DNA of 64,000 nt, taken from Talpa occidentalis (taxonomy: Eukaryota; Chordata; Mammalia; Eulipotyphla; Talpidae). Both the position numbers and the translations under genes were made by a program. The notes beneath the pieces were generated by a model that did not search any database, was not told the origin of the DNA, and saw only the letters and a list, made by a program, of their open reading frames with translations. Below are positions 59,114 to 64,000 of this stretch, one piece after another. The DNA lies in assembly GCF_014898055.3 (NCBI RefSeq), contig NW_026555331.1, positions 104,901,194 to 104,965,193 of the forward strand, written 5' to 3'. The stretch's first letter is position 1; each line of letters opens with the position of its first letter.

Positions 59114-59497
59114 CCAAATGCCCAAAAATAGATGACTGGATCAAGAAGATGTGGTACATATATACCATGGAATATTACTCAGCATTCAAAAAAGATAAAC
59201 ACATGCAATTTGCAGCAACATGGATGGCGCTGGAAGGGATCATGCTCAGCAAAATAAGCCAGAAAGAAAAAGGAAAATACCAGATGGTCTCACTCATAGC
59301 AGGAATCTAGAAAACTTAAATAAGGGACCAGGAAAATGAATAACTATAAGAAAGTGAAAATCAAAATCAACAAAAAACTATGAACCAGAGACACTCTATG
59401 GGGGGTAGAGGGCGGGAGGGGAGGGATTGAGGTCAAAATAAGGGGGTTGCAATTGTATGGGGAATATAAAAATAAAATTTATTATAAAAAAAAAAAC
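59114..59497 (+). mobile_element. Young 5'-truncated L1 3' end
   Basis: It comprises the last roughly 65 codons of ORF2 ('[20 protein letters not shown]'), the same 3' UTR as the copy at 11093 and an AATAAA-type A-rich tail. Thirteen-bp target duplications with one mismatch flank it: AACTTGTGGTTTC at 59101-59113 and AACTTGTGGCTTC at 59498-59510. It is about 97% identical by eye to the other copy, so it is recent. It is too short to be active. Confidence 0.9.
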
Positions 59498-59514
59498 AAC
59501 TTGTGGCTTCAAGA

Positions 59515-61790
59515 CCCTTCTCCATGTATGTAGCATAGAATAGAGAAACAAATGGCCTAGGAAATGAAATTTAAAAAAAAAAAAGAGAGAGGACAAAAAA
59601 GAAAACATGAGTCACTGATAAACAATCTGTTGACAACTTTGGATAAAACCGTACAAAGTATTTTGGGGTATTAACAATTGCCCGTATTTTCCCCCTAGAA
59701 TTACAGAAAAGTTGGCTCTGAGAGCAAAGACAGATGGCTCAGGCCATTAACTGAGTCATCCCTGCGTATGGTTTCAAAATGCTGCCTGATATCATGGAAA
59801 CCACACAAGATCGAGTATCGAACAGAATGTGCCGAGAGCATCTACTGGGACGATCCCCAGGGACGACTCCACTTCTTAGGTGGACCCCGGGCTCTGGGAG
59901 GGAGGACCTCTGCTCAGTGACTCTGCCCTTGGGGCACAGATTCTCAGAGCAGGACAAACTTGGACATCATCAAACTTGCCTCCTCTACAAGGGGAAGTGG
60001 GTGGGTCAATGCCCCTGGGACTGACCAATATCAGTTAGTGGCTGAAATTCCTATTTTCAGGAGAAGACTTAATGCTTCTTGGTTTCACTATTTCTAATCT
60101 GGAGATCTGAGCACTGCACATAAATTAGGTATCTGTAACCTATGGTTTTTTCCTGTGTGCAGGTGACAAAGAAATGGTAAATCCCACAGTTTCCAGGTCT
60201 AGCTCTCCTGGTCTTCCAGCCCCCTGCCTGCTCACATGGAAAGAAACAAGGACAACACAGCTGGCTCATTGAGCAAGCTGAGCCTCACACCAGGCGAGGA
60301 CAGCAGCAGCGGCCTGGTCCCTGGGTCTGCATCACCGTCAAACTATCCAAAGAGCTTCTCTCCAAACTAGATTCATGGAGGAAACAAAACTGGCTTTGGT
60401 GTCTCCTATAAGACTTGGGGGCTGATGAGGACTGTTCAATGTCCCAGTTCTGCCCACTGAGCGGGGGACCCAACAGCCTTTACTGCTGCTGCCAAAGGAG
60501 ACCAAGCCCAGGGCGTCTGGATCACATCTAAACTCAAACCAATCAGAACCCAAGCTACATATTCTTACAATTAATTTCTAATTTCAATCCCCAGGGTCTT
60601 TTCCCATTCATTATTTTCGTCTTTTGTACATAACTACACAAACAGGGGAAATGAACTTATTTTCAACCCAGCTGGTTTCAGGAGAACCATGTGCCGAGGC
60701 TTTTAGCATTACATTTGGGCATTTTTTCCTCCCAGAGGTGCTAGGAGTTGTTTGGTGTTTGGTTCATAGAACTCACAGGGCTGAGAGTTGGAGTTTGCTC
60801 AAAACCTCATGCCCTGACTTCTAACAAACTCACACTCATCCCCTAAAAAGTCCCCACCAGCCCACTCTGTCTGGCCTGTGAGCTTCTGAGGCCTGCGGGC
60901 CTGGAATAAAGCCAGAACCCAGGTTTCTCACCTACAGATGCCCCCTGCACCGACTTCGCTGACTGCCTTTTCCTCCCTGCTCCTGCAAAGTGCACTTTCA
61001 AAGAGTCCCTCCCTCAGATGTGGAGAGCAGAGTCCTGGCAGTGATCCCGGTGAAGGGAGGTTTTCTGTTGCTCTGTCCTTGATTGAGCCTCACCCTCAAA
61101 CAGCTGTGAATCCTTTCCTCATTTATTTTCAAGCAATTAAAACTACAGCTTGATATCATTACTGTAATCTCTCCGTCTAGGGGGATTTTTCTTTAAGACT
61201 TCATGTGTCTATTCAAAAGACAGCAGTCCAGAGGCACCGCATACCTCAGGAAAGTGATCAGATTGGTTTTCATGCCTGAAAAAGCCAAAAGCACTTGGAA
61301 ATAAGTTGAAAACATACATGTGGCCACATTTTTCCTTTCCTTTGCTTCCATGTCCACATGGAAAAGAGGAAGAAAAACTAGATATTTGCAAAGGTTTTAA
61401 TGAAATATGAGCTCTGGCTAAGCAAATGTTTTTGAAAATATCTGGACCATCCAAATAGAACAGATGTTTTTGCAAAATTTTCCACCCTCCAGTCCCCGGG
61501 GTGATTCTGCCCAGTGTCCAGCCCCCAAGCAGGGTGTCAGGGGCAGTGTGTCTGGAGAAAGTTCCCCAATCAGCTAGCCTTTTTACACAAGTATATTCCC
61601 CACCCCTCAACCTCACTTTTTTCTACCTGGTCAGAGGCGGCTCTGGTGTTTGAACGGCAAAGACTCCTGGAGCACAGTAAAAATGGCAGAAGGCACAGAT
61701 GTTCCACAACATTCAGCAACAAAACCCAAACGTCACACATGTAAGGCTTATTTCTAACTCTGTCCTAAAGCATGAAGGTCAACCAAAATC
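59515..61790. other. Unique non-coding sequence
   Basis: No gene was recognised. The frames on both strands (the longest, 61209-61616 minus, 135 codons) have no recognisable domain. No young repeat was seen. Confidence 0.45.
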
Positions 61791-61794
61791 CCCT

Positions 61795-61915
61795 ATTAAA
61801 ATGTGAGCTCCTTGAGGGCACAGACTTGTGTTTTTATTCATCTCTGTATCCCCACAGCACTTACATACCACACACAGCAGACACAATAAATTTGAGTGAC
61901 TGGAATTAAAGCTAC
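61795..61915 (+). repeat. L2 LINE 3' end
   Basis: The phrases 'gtgagctccttgagggcacagac', 'tttattcatctctgtatccccacagcac' and 'acacaataaatttgagtgac' are the classic 3' end of L2. Confidence 0.65.
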
Positions 61916-62004
61916 AAATACCTTTATGGGAAGAGGGCCATGACCAGCAGGCATCTTAAGTAAACTGGTCGCCAGGTAAAAGCAACATAAACAGTATATC
62001 CCGC

Positions 62005-62105
62005 ATGTGGAAGCAGTTGCTTAACATGGAAGCAGCTTGCTTTCCCCACTGTATGAAGTGTCAGCAGCGCCGCATGTAACAGAACATGCTAAGTGTCAGC
62101 AGCAG
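62005..62105. repeat. Two short tandem duplications
   Basis: TGGAAGCAG occurs at 62008 and 62027 (period 19), and AAGTGTCAGCAGC at 62056-62068 and 62091-62103 (period 35). Both are local duplications in otherwise unique DNA. Confidence 0.6.
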
Positions 62106-62439
62106 GCATGCGACGCCATACTGGGGTCCGAGGGAGGTACAGAGAGTTGAGTGCACAGGAAGAGCTTGGTTCCAAAAGAGAGGAGTGTTACAAGTTGCAG
62201 GAAGAGCCTCTAATGTCTTGAGTTCAGATCACAACATCTTTCTTTTTTCAAGGTCAGGCATTTATTCTGAACCCTATTATCTTACAACGTAAACCTATAC
62301 CAACAATGAACTTATCTCCCCAACTCATAATCGCACCTCTGAAATAAGTAAGAACCGCTCTTCTGCACATCAAATGACATACATGACACACCATAGACTC
62401 CTTTCTTGATGCTATCCCATAGCTCTCGGTTGTCTTTTA

Positions 62440-62645
62440 TTAATTCTTATTTTGTATATATTTTTACATGATATTTCATTTTTGTACAATGTATGCATTT
62501 TCATCTCGGTTATAGTCCCTCTGAAATTCCCAGCATATTTCTTTTCAGTTTTTACCCACCAGAGCAAAGATGGCGATACGTTGAACTGGTACAGCGCTGG
62601 AGAGCCTACAATTTAATTGATTAATTAAAATTTCTCTGAAAATCC
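62440..62645. promoter_or_regulatory. Possible conserved non-coding element with YY1 site
   Basis: AAGATGGCG at 62577-62585 matches the YY1 core, and overlapping homeodomain cores TTAATTGATTAATTAA lie at 62623-62638. No repeat signature covers the stretch. The regulatory role is inferred from motifs only. Confidence 0.25.
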
Positions 62646-62649
62646 TGCC

Positions 62650-64000
62650 TCAATGGTCTCCCCCCTCCAAAAAAAAATCTTCAATCCTCCTTCCAAACAA
62701 ACTTTTGCAATTAAACTTTCACTTCTTTCCTTTCTCACATTACCATTTGGAAACGTTCTGGCTCTTCATTAAATATACTAAAACACAAGTGTTAATACTT
62801 TCCATGAAAGTATTTTTAACCTAATTCCTAACCTGCCAAGATTTCTGCAGGACGTCTCACTCGCCATTGGCCACCCACATCCAGACCCCCGGCTGGACCT
62901 TCCACCCAGTGACAGCGCTCACAGCTGACTAAAGGGGTTGGAAGTGATGACAAAAACATGCTTGGTTCACAAAAACAGGGAACATGAAGGGCACATCTGT
63001 GGTAGAAAAAGCACAAATTTGGAGAGGAAGCTGCTTTCGATTTGCATTGTGACTGCCAGGTTCAGAAGGAGAGAGGGGCTAGTCCAAGCCTCGTGTGGCG
63101 GAGACCTGGCATTCATAACACGTTCTCGGTATTTGCTCAAAATATGGAACAAAATTAACAATAAAAAGGAGGGGAATTGAATACCCCCCGTCAGAAGATA
63201 TTAAAGAAATCTGTGGTGCTGGAAGCATAACAGTCTGAAGTCCAAGAAAGAGCAGCATTTTCCATTCTAATGTGTCCCTTGAAGGTCTTTGCTTGCTTAA
63301 GCTGGTCCTGCTACAAATGTGGTGAACACTTCAAATGCAGTTCACACCTCAACCTGAGTCTGCTCTCACCGCCCTGCAGCACTATCCCAGTTCTTTCACT
63401 TCAGTGAAAAAGTGTGATAATGTTGTCAACCCACCATGTAAAACTGACTTGAAACAAACTGCTATAGTCAATGTCAACCTCCTCCAGACCGACTGAACTG
63501 TATGCAGAGTAGCATGCAATAAATAATTATGCAATTAAAGACATAGCATGAGCCCACAATGGAATTTAATCTGTTCAAGCTGAAGAATACAGTGCATTTA
63601 AAATAATTGTTACCATATTTACTTATCGATATGACTATATGCAACTCCATGCTTAAATAGTATAAAACAACCCTTAAAGCCTGGCTTTTCATGTCAATTG
63701 GTATGCCTGCACCTTTGAGATAAATATCCCAGACGTGTTCTTGTAGAAACTTAAAACCTAGAATTGTTGAAATTAGAAAATACAGAACAAAAAGAAAATA
63801 TAAATAAACTGTAATTCAGCTCCCTTCCATTCCTACTCAAAACATTTTAGAAGATATAAATGCTTAACAATGACTATTTCAAAAAGCTGACATGGGGTGA
63901 GGGGAGCAGATAAGTTTGCCTTTCTTTGTACTTTTTATTGTGGACATGCATACTTTTAATTTTTTTAAAAACTAATTTATATACACAGGCAAATATTTTT
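62650..64000. other. Unique non-coding sequence
   Basis: No gene, RNA or clear repeat was recognised up to the window end. The short frames overlap on opposite strands. Confidence 0.4.

Noticed and set aside
61209..61616. 135-codon minus-strand reading frame
   Set aside because: No recognised motifs; likely chance.
1..64000. CRISPR arrays, operons, prophage or other prokaryotic systems
   Set aside because: No regularly spaced repeats, no dense coding and unmistakable mammalian repeats; the window is not prokaryotic.

Overview
This is eukaryotic, almost certainly placental-mammal, genomic DNA. It is AT-rich, has no dense or convincing open reading frames, and carries layers of interspersed repeats of a kind found only in mammals: L1 fragments of several ages, ancient L2 and MIR pieces, and eutherian DNA transposons of the MER20, MER5A and MER2 types. 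The youngest repeats are a tRNA-derived SINE opening with a GGGCCTCCC-type start, and an L1 with a distinctive G-rich 3' UTR. I see no primate Alu, rodent B1/B2, ruminant Bov-tA, CanSINE or horse ERE copies. The order is therefore not determined; a laurasiatherian such as a pangolin or bat is only a guess.

No protein-coding gene, exon set or functional RNA gene could be supported. The one long reading frame with recognisable homology is the C-terminal part of an L1 ORF2 (11062-11835). The window reads as intergenic or deep intronic DNA.

Layout. 1-9 kb: mostly unique sequence with one SINE (4147), a MER20 and L2 pieces. 9-13 kb: a MIR, a perfect 22-bp inverted-repeat hairpin (9434-9509), a tail-only insertion bounded by an 18-bp duplication (10332-10408), and the larger young L1 3' end. 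13-34 kb: a homeodomain-site-rich segment (13141-13270), MER5A pieces, SINE copies at 16843 and 33838, and scattered L2/MIR. 34-41 kb: unique sequence, L2 pieces and a GT tract. 41-48 kb: the repeat-dense part, with an old L1 containing a nested L1 tail, a MER2, about 2 kb of antisense old L1, a sense L1 3' end and another antisense L1 piece. 48-58 kb: MIR pieces, an old L1-like block, a SINE (52084) and an unidentified LTR-like block with a strong CTCF-type site (53708). 58-64 kb: a short minus-strand SINE, a second young L1 tail with target-site duplications, an L2 3' end and a possible conserved element with a YY1-type site near 62.58 kb.

Nothing here amounts to a new gene system. The items most worth a second look are the 22-bp hairpin, the tail-only insertion, the two SINE forms with and without a 3' body, and the CTCF-like site.
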